Positions 36,494 through 46,844 of a stretch of DNA of 64,000 nt are shown piece after piece. Numbering within the stretch: position 1 is the stretch's first letter; each line of letters opens with the position of its first letter. A program made the translations under genes and the position numbers. The notes under the pieces are model-generated. The model searched no databases. It saw nothing but the letters and a program-made list of their open reading frames with translations, and was not told the origin of the DNA. Source of the DNA: Chitinophaga costaii (lineage in GTDB: Bacteria > Bacteroidota > Bacteroidia > Chitinophagales > Chitinophagaceae). The DNA lies in the NCBI RefSeq assembly GCF_900094705.1, contig NZ_FMAR01000001.1, positions 1-64,000 of the forward strand, read 5' to 3'.

Positions 36494-38818
36494 CTATTTG
36501 CGTTTTCTTCTGATCAGGATCACAATACCGGCCAGCAGGATAAGGGCGGGTAACACATATTGCAGCACCATCTTCAACGTTTGGGCCGGGCCCTTTTTGA
36601 TGGTCAGCCATATGTCGGTGGGTACTTTAAAGTTATGATACACGGGGAACTTATTATCTACCGTATAGCTATAGAAGGCATTGCCATAATCTCCCCCATC
36701 GCTTTTAGCGGCAGACATCATGTCTGCATCGCTGGAAATGATGACTTTCTGCAATTTATGGCCGATGTGGCGGGTAAGCTGTAACCCTACCGGGTAGGGC
36801 GCTTCCTTGCGGTAGTCGCCTTCTGCCGGGTTAAAGGTAGGAGCGGCAGAATCTACCACCAGCACCCCTCTTTCTACCCAGGTGTTTACATTGTTAGGCA
36901 GGGTGGTAATCTGCTCTACTTTAAAACCGGTGGTATCGGTATAGCTCAATACACTGGCACCCGTGATCGCCACCTTGCAGGCTTTGATAATACCATTGCG
37001 GAAGAAGAAGAAGGGTTGTTCATCCGCCATGTCAGTGCCCGTTTTAGAAATTAACCCAACAAACTTGTGCGGCATATCCTGGGAATTTACCTTCACAATG
37101 GTGCCTTCGTCTGCATTTACCCCCACATGGTTTAAAATAGGGTTCATGATAAACTGCTTGCCTGGTTCGGCGTAGAACATGGCATTGCCGCCTTTGTCGA
37201 TATATTGTTTTACACTATAAATAATGGATTTATCCAAGGTGGTTTTCGGATCAGACACCACCAGTACATCACCGGGCCGGAAGGTAGTTGCACCCAGAGA
37301 GGATATGGTATCGAAATTCAATCCCATATTAATTAACGCATTCCTGGAACCTTTATTGATGGTATGCCCACCATATTCCCGTTCGCCAAACTTCAGGGGG
37401 GAGCGTTCATAATGGCCGGTCAGGAATTTAAACGTGGGTGTGGTATCATTCAGTAAGCGCAGCAGGCTGCCGGATACATGTCTTTCACTGGGGAAGATCT
37501 CCGGATCCATATACGTTCTCAGGAAGGTTTTTTTTCCTTTATACTCCACCTGCATCAATAAGCCTTTCGGTTCTGATTCCAGGTCTATGAGGCTACGTAT
37601 TTCCGCTGGTTTTTTAAAGAGGGCCAGGTCGGTGCGGTTCATTTCCGCATATTTCTCTGCTATTTCATCCAGGGATTTGCCCGGATATACCCGGTATATG
37701 GAACTATCGCCATCATTAACATCGTAATAGTACACGTAGTTAAACTCAATGTTATGATAAAAGCGGCGGTACCTGGCCCAGAAATCCCACAGGTAGCTAT
37801 TGCGTGCGTTGGGCAAGCCACTGAGCAAGTTATAGCCTAACAGGTTGGTGTACAGGGTTACCTTCAGCGGCGATCCATCTAGCTGTTTTATGACAGCCTG
37901 GGTGTTTTCATGCAGGGTGTTTGTTTTGCTTCTCGTTACATCCCAGTAGCCTATCATTCCCTGCAGGGAGGTAACGACCAGTATTACTACCGTGATGGAA
38001 AATGCCAACAGGTACCTGAGTCCCGATACCCGCCATGATTTGGACTCGGTTACGGATTTTGTTTTGATAATGGTGAATATGATGAAAAGGGCGATAATGC
38101 TGAAAAAGTAAATCAGGTCCCTGGTGGTGATCAGGCCCGCGAGCAGGGTCTCTACCCTTCCGGAGCTGGAAAGAAAATAGGTAACATCCCGCACATAATC
38201 TGTTCCCTGAAACAATAGTTTTAAGGAGGTGAACAAAATCAGTACTACAAAGGTGCCAATACCCGCCACAATGGGGTAAGATGTTAAACTGGATATAAAC
38301 ATACCAATGGCTACATACATGGCCGCCAGTAAAAAGAAGCCCAGCACCATAGACAGGATATGCAGCACCTCTACCTGCTGGATAGAAACGGTTAATACGG
38401 CCAGCACACCCAGAAACACCAGGATCATCAGGCATACAAACGTGTATACGCCTAAAAACTTACCCAGGATGATTTGCCGGGTTCTCACCGGGGAGGAATG
38501 CAACAGCTTAATCGTACCGGCGGAATACTCCCGGTTAATCACGCCCATGGTCAACAGGGGGATGAACAAAAAGAAGATCATCAACACCGTGTCCAGCCCC
38601 TTGCCAATCACCATCCGGGTGAGGGGGGCATTGAGGAAACCTTGAAAAAGTTTGCCCTGCAATTCTATCATGGTGTCTTGCTGCAACGCCATATCGGACA
38701 GGTTTCCCATAATGATGCCCGCACTGGACATCAGGAATAATATCAATACAAACCATGCGATGGGTGAAAAGAAGAAATACCGCAATTCCGCCCGCGCTAT
38801 ATTAAAAACTACTTTCAT
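36494..38818 (-). CDS. ABC permease fused to GldG-like domain (GldF-GldG type)
   Basis: A 774-aa membrane protein. Residues 1-~260 form an ABC-2 permease with six helices (ending near SVTESKSWRVSGLR); a further helix and then a large soluble part (~300-740) are like GldG / ABC-transporter auxiliary proteins (TPTFKFLTGHYERSP, GDVLVVSDPKTTLDKS), and a last helix (VLPALILLAGIVILI). GldF and GldG are separate in Flavobacterium, where with GldA they were linked to gliding; fusions are known in other Bacteroidota. It overlaps the ATPase gene by four bases. Substrate unknown. Confidence 0.85.
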   Translation of the reverse strand: MKVVFNIARAELRYFFFSPIAWFVLILFLMSSAGIIMGNLSDMALQQDTMIELQGKLFQGFLNAPLTRMVIGKGLDTVLMIFFLFIPLLTMGVINREYSAGTIKLLHSSPVRTRQIILGKFLGVYTFVCLMILVFLGVLAVLTVSIQQVEVLHILSMVLGFFLLAAMYVAIGMFISSLTSYPIVAGIGTFVVLILFTSLKLLFQGTDYVRDVTYFLSSSGRVETLLAGLITTRDLIYFFSIIALFIIFTIIKTKSVTESKSWRVSGLRYLLAFSITVVILVVTSLQGMIGYWDVTRSKTNTLHENTQAVIKQLDGSPLKVTLYTNLLGYNLLSGLPNARNSYLWDFWARYRRFYHNIEFNYVYYYDVNDGDSSIYRVYPGKSLDEIAEKYAEMNRTDLALFKKPAEIRSLIDLESEPKGLLMQVEYKGKKTFLRTYMDPEIFPSERHVSGSLLRLLNDTTPTFKFLTGHYERSPLKFGEREYGGHTINKGSRNALINMGLNFDTISSLGATTFRPGDVLVVSDPKTTLDKSIIYSVKQYIDKGGNAMFYAEPGKQFIMNPILNHVGVNADEGTIVKVNSQDMPHKFVGLISKTGTDMADEQPFFFFRNGIIKACKVAITGASVLSYTDTTGFKVEQITTLPNNVNTWVERGVLVVDSAAPTFNPAEGDYRKEAPYPVGLQLTRHIGHKLQKVIISSDADMMSAAKSDGGDYGNAFYSYTVDNKFPVYHNFKVPTDIWLTIKKGPAQTLKMVLQYVLPALILLAGIVILIRRKRK

Positions 38819-39753
38819 TTTTGTAAGGTTGAAGCAACATTTGATGATAATTGTTTGAATACATCGTCCATGCCGGAAGACTCTGTGTGAATATCCGTGA
38901 GCCGCCAGTTTTTATCGCTGCTCATCTTCACTATTCTTTCTGCCAGGTCGTCGTTGGGCTGGAAGTAGATGCGGCATTTGTTATCTGGCAGCAGCTCTAC
39001 TTTCTGCACATCTTCTATGGCCAGCAATTCATCTACCGCAGGCATATGGAGCATTCTGATCACCATGGAATTGGGTTGCAGGATGTTATTGAACGCATCG
39101 AGGGTGTCTGCAAATACTACCTGCCCGGCCTCGATCATGATAATCTCTTTGGCCAGCAGGTTAATTTCTGACAGTACATGGGAGGATAGCAATACCGCCC
39201 GGTCTTGTGCTATTTCTTTGATGAGTTTGCGGGCCTCAATGATCTGGTTAGGATCCAGCCCATTGGTGGGCTCATCGAGTATCACCACTTTGGGTTGGTT
39301 AATGATAGACTGGGCAATGCCTACCCGCTGGCGATAACCGCCAGACAGGTTTTTGATGAGGCGGGACCGCATTTGGGTGATGGACGTTTTCTCCAATACT
39401 TCGTCTACGGCGCTTTTAATATGGCGCTTCTCCATCAGCCTGAGCTGCGCCGCATATTCCAGGTATTCTTGCACGGTAAAGTCCAGGTACAGGGGTGCCT
39501 GCTGTGGCAAAAATCCTATCTGTTTTTTATAGGCAATCGGATCGTCTTTCATGTTCAGGCCATTGATAGACACATTGCCTTCCGTTTGCAGCAAGGTGCC
39601 ACAAATGATATTCATGGTGGTAGACTTACCCGCCCCATTAGAGCCCAGCAATCCGACTACGCCGGTATCGTTGATCTCAAAATTTATTTCGCGTATGGCC
39701 CAGTTACTGGCATACTTATGCGATAGGTTGTCCACCTTTAATATAGGTTGCAT
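38815..39753 (-). CDS. ABC ATPase (GldA-like)
   Basis: A 312-aa ATPase with Walker A GSNGAGKST (~37-45), Q-loop FLPQQAP, signature LSGGYRQRVGIAQ, Walker B VVILDEPTNGLDP and H-loop LLSSH. The signature and the C-terminal extension match GldA/ABC-2-type drug and polysaccharide ATPases. It would energise the permease fusion that follows in the same frame cluster. It starts 28 bp after the lipoprotein gene. Confidence 0.9.
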   Translation of the reverse strand: MQPILKVDNLSHKYASNWAIREINFEINDTGVVGLLGSNGAGKSTTMNIICGTLLQTEGNVSINGLNMKDDPIAYKKQIGFLPQQAPLYLDFTVQEYLEYAAQLRLMEKRHIKSAVDEVLEKTSITQMRSRLIKNLSGGYRQRVGIAQSIINQPKVVILDEPTNGLDPNQIIEARKLIKEIAQDRAVLLSSHVLSEINLLAKEIIMIEAGQVVFADTLDAFNNILQPNSMVIRMLHMPAVDELLAIEDVQKVELLPDNKCRIYFQPNDDLAERIVKMSSDKNWRLTDIHTESSGMDDVFKQLSSNVASTLQK

Positions 39754-39781
39754 ATGCTGTTACTTATGATTAAAACTTGGG

Positions 39782-40549
39782 TTAAAAATGTCCAAAGCTT
39801 TTTGCCCTGGCCGTGAAATTGCCTGCTGCCGTATAGGTACCGCTTACCAATAAAGTACGTGCCTTAAATAGCCATTGGGTATTCAGGGTAGTAGTGCCGG
39901 TATAAATATTAATATCCGTAAAAGTGGCTAAGATTTCCCCGGTAGCATGATCCCTTACTTCAAAACGGAAATTATATACAGCCGAGTTATCCGGTACTTT
40001 GATAAAATCGGTGAGTTGCTCGTAGGCAAGGTTAGACACCATGGTGCCAGGCACCGGTTCCAGTTGCAATACGTCGATGGCCCTGTTATCAAATAGATTG
40101 ATAATGCGTAGATAGGCCACACTATCATTTTTGTCACGAAGGGGAATTTGTTCTTTGATGGTCATTTGTTTCACCGCCGAAGCACTCCCGTACACAAAAT
40201 GGGTGTAGATGCTGCCCAATTCCAGTGGCAGGCTGGTTTTTAAAAAGGGTTTAATAGGTGACACCGTATCGTAATTTTTATACAGCGTAACCGGCAATAC
40301 TTGTTTATTGGTCGCATAGTTTATAGTATTACCAGGATAAATATAAGACAGCAACCCATAGATTTTGGGTTGCGTGTCGCCAAAATAAGCCGACAATAAA
40401 GTGGTATTATCGTTTATGCCATTCACAATTGTTACAGAAGCAGGGTATACCTCATCCGGCATATCCTTTTTACAGGAAGTACCGAGCAGCAGCATACTGA
40501 TGGCTACTACACCTGCTTTGAAATATTTTTTATAGCTGAATTGAAACAT
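39782..40549 (-). CDS. Lipoprotein (DUF4397-like)
   Basis: A 255-aa lipoprotein with lipobox LLGTSC and a short hydrophobic leader. The ~230-residue remainder is beta-rich, with a repeat of the type ...LRIINLFDNRAIDVLQLEP that resembles DUF4397. It is the third gene after SusC and SusD, where surface-exposed lipoproteins that bind the substrate are usual. The function is therefore probably substrate capture at the cell surface, by context. Confidence 0.7.
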   Translation of the reverse strand: MFQFSYKKYFKAGVVAISMLLLGTSCKKDMPDEVYPASVTIVNGINDNTTLLSAYFGDTQPKIYGLLSYIYPGNTINYATNKQVLPVTLYKNYDTVSPIKPFLKTSLPLELGSIYTHFVYGSASAVKQMTIKEQIPLRDKNDSVAYLRIINLFDNRAIDVLQLEPVPGTMVSNLAYEQLTDFIKVPDNSAVYNFRFEVRDHATGEILATFTDINIYTGTTTLNTQWLFKARTLLVSGTYTAAGNFTARAKSFGHF

Positions 40550-40576
40550 GGTGTTTGGTTTAAGTGTGATCTCCTT

Positions 40577-42034
40577 TTAGTAGCCGGTATTCTGAGCGAG
40601 TTTGTTGTCATACAAGATCTCATCTGGCGGAATGGGATAGAGCAACTCGTGCTGGCTCCAGGGCTGTTTGTAAGAAATGGACGACAGTACCTCCGTAGCT
40701 TTGTTCGTCCTTTTCAGGTCCAGCCAGCGGTGTCCCCATTCTGCAAACAACTCTACCTGCCTTTCATGCGCGATGGTATCCGTTACCTGCTGGTCGGTCA
40801 GTGTATAAGCGAGGTTGCCCAGTCCTGCGCGGGTACGGATGGTATTGAGATCGTCGATCACCGCATTTTTATTGGCCGCGCTGCGCAGCATGTTGGCTTC
40901 TGCCCGGATCAGGTACATTTCTGCAAGGCGCATCACTACATAATATTCAGACCGGTTGCCACCATAGGAAAAGTTGGTTGAGTTGATCTTATACTTGGCC
41001 GGAAAATAACCTGCCGGTGTATAAGGGCCACTCACGACGGCCTGCATCCAGGCCGTTTTCCGGTTATCGCCTGCTTCAAAAGCGTTCAGTAGCACCGGCG
41101 TAATATAGCGGCCTGTCATGGAATACTCTTCCGGCGTGGCATTGCCCCGGGCGCCGCTGATGTTACTTTGCTTCAATTGGAAAATAACTTCCCGGCTGGC
41201 GTTGGTGAACACGCTGCTCAGCGGTTCCAGTTGAAACAAATCATTGCGGCTTATTACATTATTGGCATGCTGCCAGGCTTTCTCATAATCTTTGGTATAC
41301 AGGTATACCCTTGCCAGCATACCTTCTACGAACCACTTATTAATGCGGATGCGCTCTACATTTTTACCATCATAGGCTTCGGCAAGATAGCCCGATGCTT
41401 CTTCCAGGTCGCTGATGATTTGCTGGTATATGGTGGAAGCAGGGGAAGAAGGCAGTGTTTGCGTTTCATTATAATCGATGGATAAAGCGAGGGGTATTTT
41501 CTCGAAGAGGTTTACCAGGTAAAAATAACTCATCGCCCTTACGGCCAGGGCTTCGCCCAGCACTTGCTTGCGGTAGGCCTGGGTAAAAGCGGCGGAGGTA
41601 GCCGTTTTTACACCATCTATTAACGCATTGGCATTATAGACGCCCTTATAGGCCGACTTCCACATTTTGCTGGAATAGCCCAGGTTTTGCAGGGTAATCC
41701 GGTTGGTCATTTCTACATAGTACACGTCCTGCCCACTGAGCGAGGGGTTATAGAGTTCATCTGCCGAATGACCGGCTGCCAGCGTAATGCCGCCGGCGCT
41801 GTATAAATCGTTGCCCAGCGTGGCGAATGAATTCAGTTCATTTTCTCCCCCATTGATCAGGTAAGAATATAAACCATTGAGCGCCGTGGATGCCTGATCG
41901 TCGCTCCCGAAAACCTGGCCGGTAGTGATAGAATTGATCGGATCTTTTATATCCAGCATTTTGTTGCAAGCTGTTACTAACAGGCTTACACATAAAACAC
42001 CGGCGGCCGTTATATGGGAAGTAATATTTTTCAT
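40577..42034 (-). CDS. SusD/RagB-family nutrient-binding lipoprotein
   Basis: A 485-aa lipoprotein (lipobox LLVTAC) with the SusD fold of TPR-like helices. Typical motifs: KMLDIKDPINSI near the start, VRAMSYFYLVNLFEKIPLAL in the middle and the C-terminal ELFAEWGHRWLDLKR. It lies 10 bp behind the SusC gene and forms the lid of that transporter. The substrate cannot be told. Confidence 0.92.
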   Translation of the reverse strand: MKNITSHITAAGVLCVSLLVTACNKMLDIKDPINSITTGQVFGSDDQASTALNGLYSYLINGGENELNSFATLGNDLYSAGGITLAAGHSADELYNPSLSGQDVYYVEMTNRITLQNLGYSSKMWKSAYKGVYNANALIDGVKTATSAAFTQAYRKQVLGEALAVRAMSYFYLVNLFEKIPLALSIDYNETQTLPSSPASTIYQQIISDLEEASGYLAEAYDGKNVERIRINKWFVEGMLARVYLYTKDYEKAWQHANNVISRNDLFQLEPLSSVFTNASREVIFQLKQSNISGARGNATPEEYSMTGRYITPVLLNAFEAGDNRKTAWMQAVVSGPYTPAGYFPAKYKINSTNFSYGGNRSEYYVVMRLAEMYLIRAEANMLRSAANKNAVIDDLNTIRTRAGLGNLAYTLTDQQVTDTIAHERQVELFAEWGHRWLDLKRTNKATEVLSSISYKQPWSQHELLYPIPPDEILYDNKLAQNTGY

Positions 42035-42044
42035 ACAATTGTTT

Positions 42045-45000
42045 TTATAAGCTAAATCTCAGGTTGGCAGCAATTCTTCTGATCTGTGGGGTAGTACCCA
42101 GTTCCACATCCGATATTCTGTATTGCGACACTTTAAAAATCTTGGAAGAGTTTACAGAAAATGTTCCCTGCTTCATGCCTATTTTCTTTACCCAGTTAGC
42201 AGGCAGTATGTAGGCCAGGCTCAGGTTGTCCAGGCTTATAAAGGCACCTTTGGCGTAATACGCATCCGATCCGAAAAGCCCCCCGTTGCTCAGGGTGGAA
42301 TACTTTGCATAAATGGCTTTATCGCCCGGCTGCTTCCAGTGCCTTTTGTCAATATCATTGTACAGCACCATGTTATTCATGACGCCATACCCAAGGTTGT
42401 TCAACTGATCAGCAACCAGTGAATTTTCGAAGCTGAATTGCGCATCCAGCGACAATACCCGCATAAAATCTACCCTGAAACCCCCACCCCCAAAATATTT
42501 AGGGTTGAGGTCAATGATCTTGTAATGATCATCCAACTTGGTGTCTGGGAAGTTGGTGCCAGTCATCCCCGCCGGTTGCAGGCCATCGCCGTTATGATCC
42601 TCAAACATGGGCGTACCATTCAGTGGGTTAATGCCGATATAGTGGGAGTAAGCCTTGGCCGTTACGGAGGTGCCTATCCGGTACATATCTTTATAAGGGG
42701 AGTCTTCCAGTCCCGGGAAAGCCACCAGCGTGTTCTGGTTCTTACTTACCTGGAAACGGGCGGTGATGCCCCAGGTATTGGTGTTCAGGATGGTGGCATC
42801 CAACATCAGTTCTACCCCTGCGTTACGGATTACAGCAGGCCAGTTGCCCGTTACGGAGGTAAAGCCGGTGAATGCCGGGGTGGTAATGTTGGTTAATTGG
42901 TTGCCATCGCGGTTGATGTAGTAGTTGGCTTCTACGTTCAACTGGCTGTTAAAAAATCCTATACGGGCACCTACTTCAAACTTACTGGCGCTGGACCAAC
43001 TATATTTCTGGTTCACGGGCTGTACCAGGGTATAAATGGACTGATCGTCGTAGTCGGGCAGTTTATCCAGGGCTCCCGCCGGAATATTGGACCAGCGGCT
43101 CAGGTATTGGTAATCGCCTACATTGGCATTACCCATTACACCATAGGTAGATCTTAACTGGGCAAAGCTTAGCCAGTTCATGTTCGCTTGCTTAAACCAT
43201 TTTTCATTTGATATCACCCAGGAAGCACCGGCCGATCCGAAGTTGCCAAAACGGGTACCGTCGCCAAAGCGGGACGAGCCATCGCGGCGGCCATTTAAAT
43301 TAACGATGTATTTACTCTGCCAATCGAAAGATATGGTAGCCAGCATGGAGGCCATTTTCAACTGGGTATAGCTATTCATGGCCTGCACCAACTGTGCGTT
43401 GGCATAGCTCTTAATGAGATTATCGTTGGAGTAATTCATCCCAAATAACGTTTCCGCACTTTGGTCGGCATAACTATAATCGGCTGCCAGGGATGCAGAG
43501 ATCTTAGCCCCCCCAAATAGCTTAATATAATTAATGTTAGGCCTTACCAGCACGCTCTTGCCGGTACCCGATCCATAGATCGCCATACTGATGGGATTTG
43601 TAATCGGATCTTTTCCTTCTTTGGGGTAATAGTTGCCGGATTTATTGGTAAAAAACTCGCCGCTAAGGTGTACGCCTACAGTCAGGTCTTTAATAATTTC
43701 GTAGGTAAAGCCTACGTTGGTCTGACTTTTAAGGGTTTGATTTTCGCCCCATTGTTTTATATTGCTGAAGGGATAACTGCTTCCATACGTAGTTCTGTAG
43801 GGCTCAAAATTATATTCCCCGTTGGCATCATACATGGAAGGTGCATTGGGGGGCAGGCTAAAAAAGTCTAACGTAGCAGCCGATTCATTGTTGCTATAGG
43901 TATTGTTGGTAGAAAGGTCCAGCGTTACCTTACCATTGGGGCTGCGGTGGTTAAAGGAGATGCCTACCGTTAAACGGTCGTTGCCCTTGCCCTGGTTGTA
44001 CATTTCTGTAGTGGACGTATAGCCCACACTTACGCGGAAGGTATTGAGCAGCAACCCGCCTTCTGCCGTCATCTGCACATCATCCGACTGCTCGTTTTTG
44101 AAGAAGAGGCGTTGCCAGTCGGTATAGGCATGCTGGTCCCATACGGTGAGGTCGGGCGCATTATCCCGGGTAGGAGTAGCGGCGTCATTCATCATGGCTT
44201 CTTTTCTTACGGCCAGGTATTGATCGGTGTTCATTAAATGCATGTAACGCTGCACGCCGGAGAACACTTTGGAGTAGCTGGCATTAAACCGGGTAGGGCC
44301 TGGTTTGCCTTTTTTGGTGGTGATGATGATCACCCCATTGGCACCCCGGGAGCCATACAACGCCGTAGCATCCGCATCTTTCAGCACGTCTACGCTTTCT
44401 ATGTCCAGGGGATTGATCATGTACAGCGGGCTTTCGGAAGTGGAATAGCCGCCCTGTACAGGTGTACTGCTTCCAAAAGGATTTACGGATAAGGTAGCAA
44501 TGGGCAGTCCATCCACCACATACAGCGGATCGGTATACATGCCTTCGTTCAGCACGTTGCGGCCCCGCAGTTCTACTTTCCGGGCGGCTGCCGTATTAGC
44601 CGTTTGGCTGATATGGAGGCCAGGTACACGGCCTGCTATGGCATCCAGTACATTCACGACGGGTTGCCTTTCAATATCCCTGGCTTTCACCGTGGCGATA
44701 TTGGCGGTACCGGTTCTTTTATTGGTGGTGCCTAATACCGTAACCTGTACTTCATCGAGTTTGTTTTCAGAAAGGGTCATCTCGATGTTATAGGCCCTGC
44801 TGGTAAGAATGGCTTCGTTGATGGTAAAAAAATGATCTACATAACCAATGAAGCTAATGCGCAACTGGTCGCCCAGCCGGATGGGCACCTGGGCCGATCC
44901 GGTACCGGCGGTGAGGTAGTTTTTTTTGTCGGTAAGGTTGCTAATGGTAGCGCTGCCCAAGGGGGCATAACCGGCGGCAAACACAAACACATTGATCAGC

Positions 45001-45419
45001 TCCTGTTTGGCCGGCAGCGAATCAACGGAAGAGATACCTACTGGCGGCGCAGGTTCTTTCCGGGAAATAAGAATGTTTTTGTCGATGATACGGTAGGTAA
45101 GCGACTGGTGCTCGAATACCTTGCTGAGAAAGGCTTCCAGGCCTAATCCCTGGGCGTTGATAGTAACGGGTTGTGCTACGGTTAATGCGGTAGCTTTGTA
45201 CAGGAACACATAATCGGTTTGCGACTCTACGGCGGCAAACACTTTTTCCAGTGCTACGTTTTTACCGTTAAAACTGATGTTCTGCGAAAGGCCCCTGGCG
45301 GATACTTGCAACAAGGCGGCGGTAAGGAGAAGGATTGTTAGCTTCATGACTAACAGCGATTTGGTTGAGCTACGTTTCCATCCAAAGGGAACCCGTATGC
45401 AATAAAAGATAATTTGCAT
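42045..45419 (-). CDS. SusC/RagA TonB-dependent transporter with STN domain
   Basis: A 1124-aa outer-membrane transporter. After a signal peptide (KLTILLLTAALLQVSARG) comes an STN domain (residues ~45-115), as in transporters coupled to ECF sigma/FecR pairs, then a carboxypeptidase-like domain, the TonB plug (LKDADATALYGSRGANGVII) and the barrel. Start 45419 is used; an ATG at 45347 is possible, because the signal peptide begins there. The neighbouring anti-sigma factor gene (45576-46781) and sigma factor gene (46845-47432) are in the same direction. The STN domain likely signals to the FecR protein. Confidence 0.92.
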   Translation of the reverse strand: MQIIFYCIRVPFGWKRSSTKSLLVMKLTILLLTAALLQVSARGLSQNISFNGKNVALEKVFAAVESQTDYVFLYKATALTVAQPVTINAQGLGLEAFLSKVFEHQSLTYRIIDKNILISRKEPAPPVGISSVDSLPAKQELINVFVFAAGYAPLGSATISNLTDKKNYLTAGTGSAQVPIRLGDQLRISFIGYVDHFFTINEAILTSRAYNIEMTLSENKLDEVQVTVLGTTNKRTGTANIATVKARDIERQPVVNVLDAIAGRVPGLHISQTANTAAARKVELRGRNVLNEGMYTDPLYVVDGLPIATLSVNPFGSSTPVQGGYSTSESPLYMINPLDIESVDVLKDADATALYGSRGANGVIIITTKKGKPGPTRFNASYSKVFSGVQRYMHLMNTDQYLAVRKEAMMNDAATPTRDNAPDLTVWDQHAYTDWQRLFFKNEQSDDVQMTAEGGLLLNTFRVSVGYTSTTEMYNQGKGNDRLTVGISFNHRSPNGKVTLDLSTNNTYSNNESAATLDFFSLPPNAPSMYDANGEYNFEPYRTTYGSSYPFSNIKQWGENQTLKSQTNVGFTYEIIKDLTVGVHLSGEFFTNKSGNYYPKEGKDPITNPISMAIYGSGTGKSVLVRPNINYIKLFGGAKISASLAADYSYADQSAETLFGMNYSNDNLIKSYANAQLVQAMNSYTQLKMASMLATISFDWQSKYIVNLNGRRDGSSRFGDGTRFGNFGSAGASWVISNEKWFKQANMNWLSFAQLRSTYGVMGNANVGDYQYLSRWSNIPAGALDKLPDYDDQSIYTLVQPVNQKYSWSSASKFEVGARIGFFNSQLNVEANYYINRDGNQLTNITTPAFTGFTSVTGNWPAVIRNAGVELMLDATILNTNTWGITARFQVSKNQNTLVAFPGLEDSPYKDMYRIGTSVTAKAYSHYIGINPLNGTPMFEDHNGDGLQPAGMTGTNFPDTKLDDHYKIIDLNPKYFGGGGFRVDFMRVLSLDAQFSFENSLVADQLNNLGYGVMNNMVLYNDIDKRHWKQPGDKAIYAKYSTLSNGGLFGSDAYYAKGAFISLDNLSLAYILPANWVKKIGMKQGTFSVNSSKIFKVSQYRISDVELGTTPQIRRIAANLRFSL

Positions 45420-45520
45420 AGATTTGCAGATAGCCGCCTCCGTAAAAAGGGACGGTATGTTTAAGTGAACAAATAAGCAGTCCTTAACCTGATTGTGATT
45501 ATTACATTACTTGAACCTCG

Positions 45521-45553
45521 CCGGGAGTGTCGCAAGCACTTCCGGTTTTTTTT
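45521..45553 (+). terminator. Hairpin between FecR and SusC genes
   Basis: CCGGGAGTG at 45521-45529 pairs with CACTTCCGG at 45537-45545 (one G-T wobble) and is followed by eight T on the plus strand. The neighbouring genes read on the minus strand, where the hairpin has no T-tail, so it could be an attenuator or processing site rather than a terminator. Confidence 0.4.
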
Positions 45554-45575
45554 AAAGCAACGTTTGTTACCTCCA

Positions 45576-46781
45576 CTATTTTACATACAAAATATTCCCC
45601 TTTAACTCAAAATTTACATCCATCGTTTCCAACACTTGTAGTACATCCGACAAATTTGTATTGCGGTGCATTTTTCCTTTAAAAATTACATCCTCTGGTT
45701 TTCCAACATACTGTACTTCTATATTATACCATCTTTCCAGTTGGCGCATGACACTGTATAGATCCATGCCATCGAAATTAAATAGCCCGTTTTTCCAGGC
45801 AATGATTTTACCCGGATCCGGTGTGTCTGTGATGGTAAGGGTAGCTGCTTCCGTGGCAGCAGGTTTGCTTAAAACAGCCGTTTGTCCAGGCACCAGTACC
45901 TGTGGCTTTATGGCAGGCGTATGGCCCGGTTGTGGTGTTACTTTTACGGCACCAGTGAGCAAGGTAGTGCGAATGGTTTTTTCGTCGTTGTAGGTATTTA
46001 CATTAAAGGAAGTACCCAATACTTCCAGTTTCATTTGATCGGATGTTACCACAAAGGGCTGCCAGCTTTTGTTGGCCACTTCAAAATAAAGCTCCCCGCT
46101 GATCTTCACCCGGCGTTCCGGTCCTTTGAAGGCCACCGGATATTGGATAGAAGATGCCGCATTTAACCACACTTCCGTACCATCGGGCAGCAGCAGGTGA
46201 TATTGGCGACCCTTGGGCGTGGTAATGGTATTATAGGCCGCTCCGTCTGTTGCAGCGGAAGCATCATAAGTAAGTTGATGATTGTTCAGGGAAATTTGTG
46301 TGCCGTGCTGGGTGGCAATTTTTCCTTCCTGCAAACTATCCAACACGAGCTGAGAGCCATCTGCCAGGGTAAGGATGGCACCGTTTTTACCCGGCGGAAT
46401 GTCGTGCTGGGCGTAGGTTTGGCCATAGCGGCCGGGTAACCCATGACGGGGAAGGAATATATAAGCAGCTACCCCCACGGCCAGTACCAGCACGGCGGCT
46501 GCCCATTTCCAGGCGTGCTGGCGCATCCGGAATACACGGGTGGCAGCCGGTTTGTTGGACAAAAAACGTTGCAGCGCCGCCGTTTCATCAAACCGGGCCA
46601 TGGCGCGCACGTGCGCCTGCTGTAGGTCCGGGTTGTTCATTTCCAGCCATGCCTGGCGGTTTTCCTCGCTGGCCGCTATCCATGCATCCAGCGTTTCCTG
46701 CTCCTGGGCCGTAAGCAGGCCCTGTTGCGACCGGGAAATAAGTGCTGCAATGCTAAATGGATCGTTCGATGGAGACGCCAT
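45576..46781 (-). CDS. FecR-family anti-sigma factor
   Basis: A 401-aa inner-membrane protein. N-terminal cytoplasmic anti-sigma region (~1-85), one helix (WKWAAAVLVLAVGVAAYIF), and a periplasmic FecR domain (VNAASSIQYPVAFKGPERRV, then a DUF4974-like region SDVLQVLETMDVNFELKG). It transmits the state of SusC's STN domain to the sigma factor. Its gene starts 63 bp after the sigma gene, as usual for this arrangement. Confidence 0.92.
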   Translation of the reverse strand: MASPSNDPFSIAALISRSQQGLLTAQEQETLDAWIAASEENRQAWLEMNNPDLQQAHVRAMARFDETAALQRFLSNKPAATRVFRMRQHAWKWAAAVLVLAVGVAAYIFLPRHGLPGRYGQTYAQHDIPPGKNGAILTLADGSQLVLDSLQEGKIATQHGTQISLNNHQLTYDASAATDGAAYNTITTPKGRQYHLLLPDGTEVWLNAASSIQYPVAFKGPERRVKISGELYFEVANKSWQPFVVTSDQMKLEVLGTSFNVNTYNDEKTIRTTLLTGAVKVTPQPGHTPAIKPQVLVPGQTAVLSKPAATEAATLTITDTPDPGKIIAWKNGLFNFDGMDLYSVMRQLERWYNIEVQYVGKPEDVIFKGKMHRNTNLSDVLQVLETMDVNFELKGNILYVK

Positions 46782-46844
46782 GTATCGTGTATTTATATTA
46801 ATACAACACGACTACCCGATCGTACTAAACGAAGCGGAAAAAAA

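Noticed and set aside
36494..39753. Gliding-motility locus
   Set aside because: Only GldA/GldFG-like transporter parts are present; no other gld or spr genes are near, so a gliding role cannot be supported.
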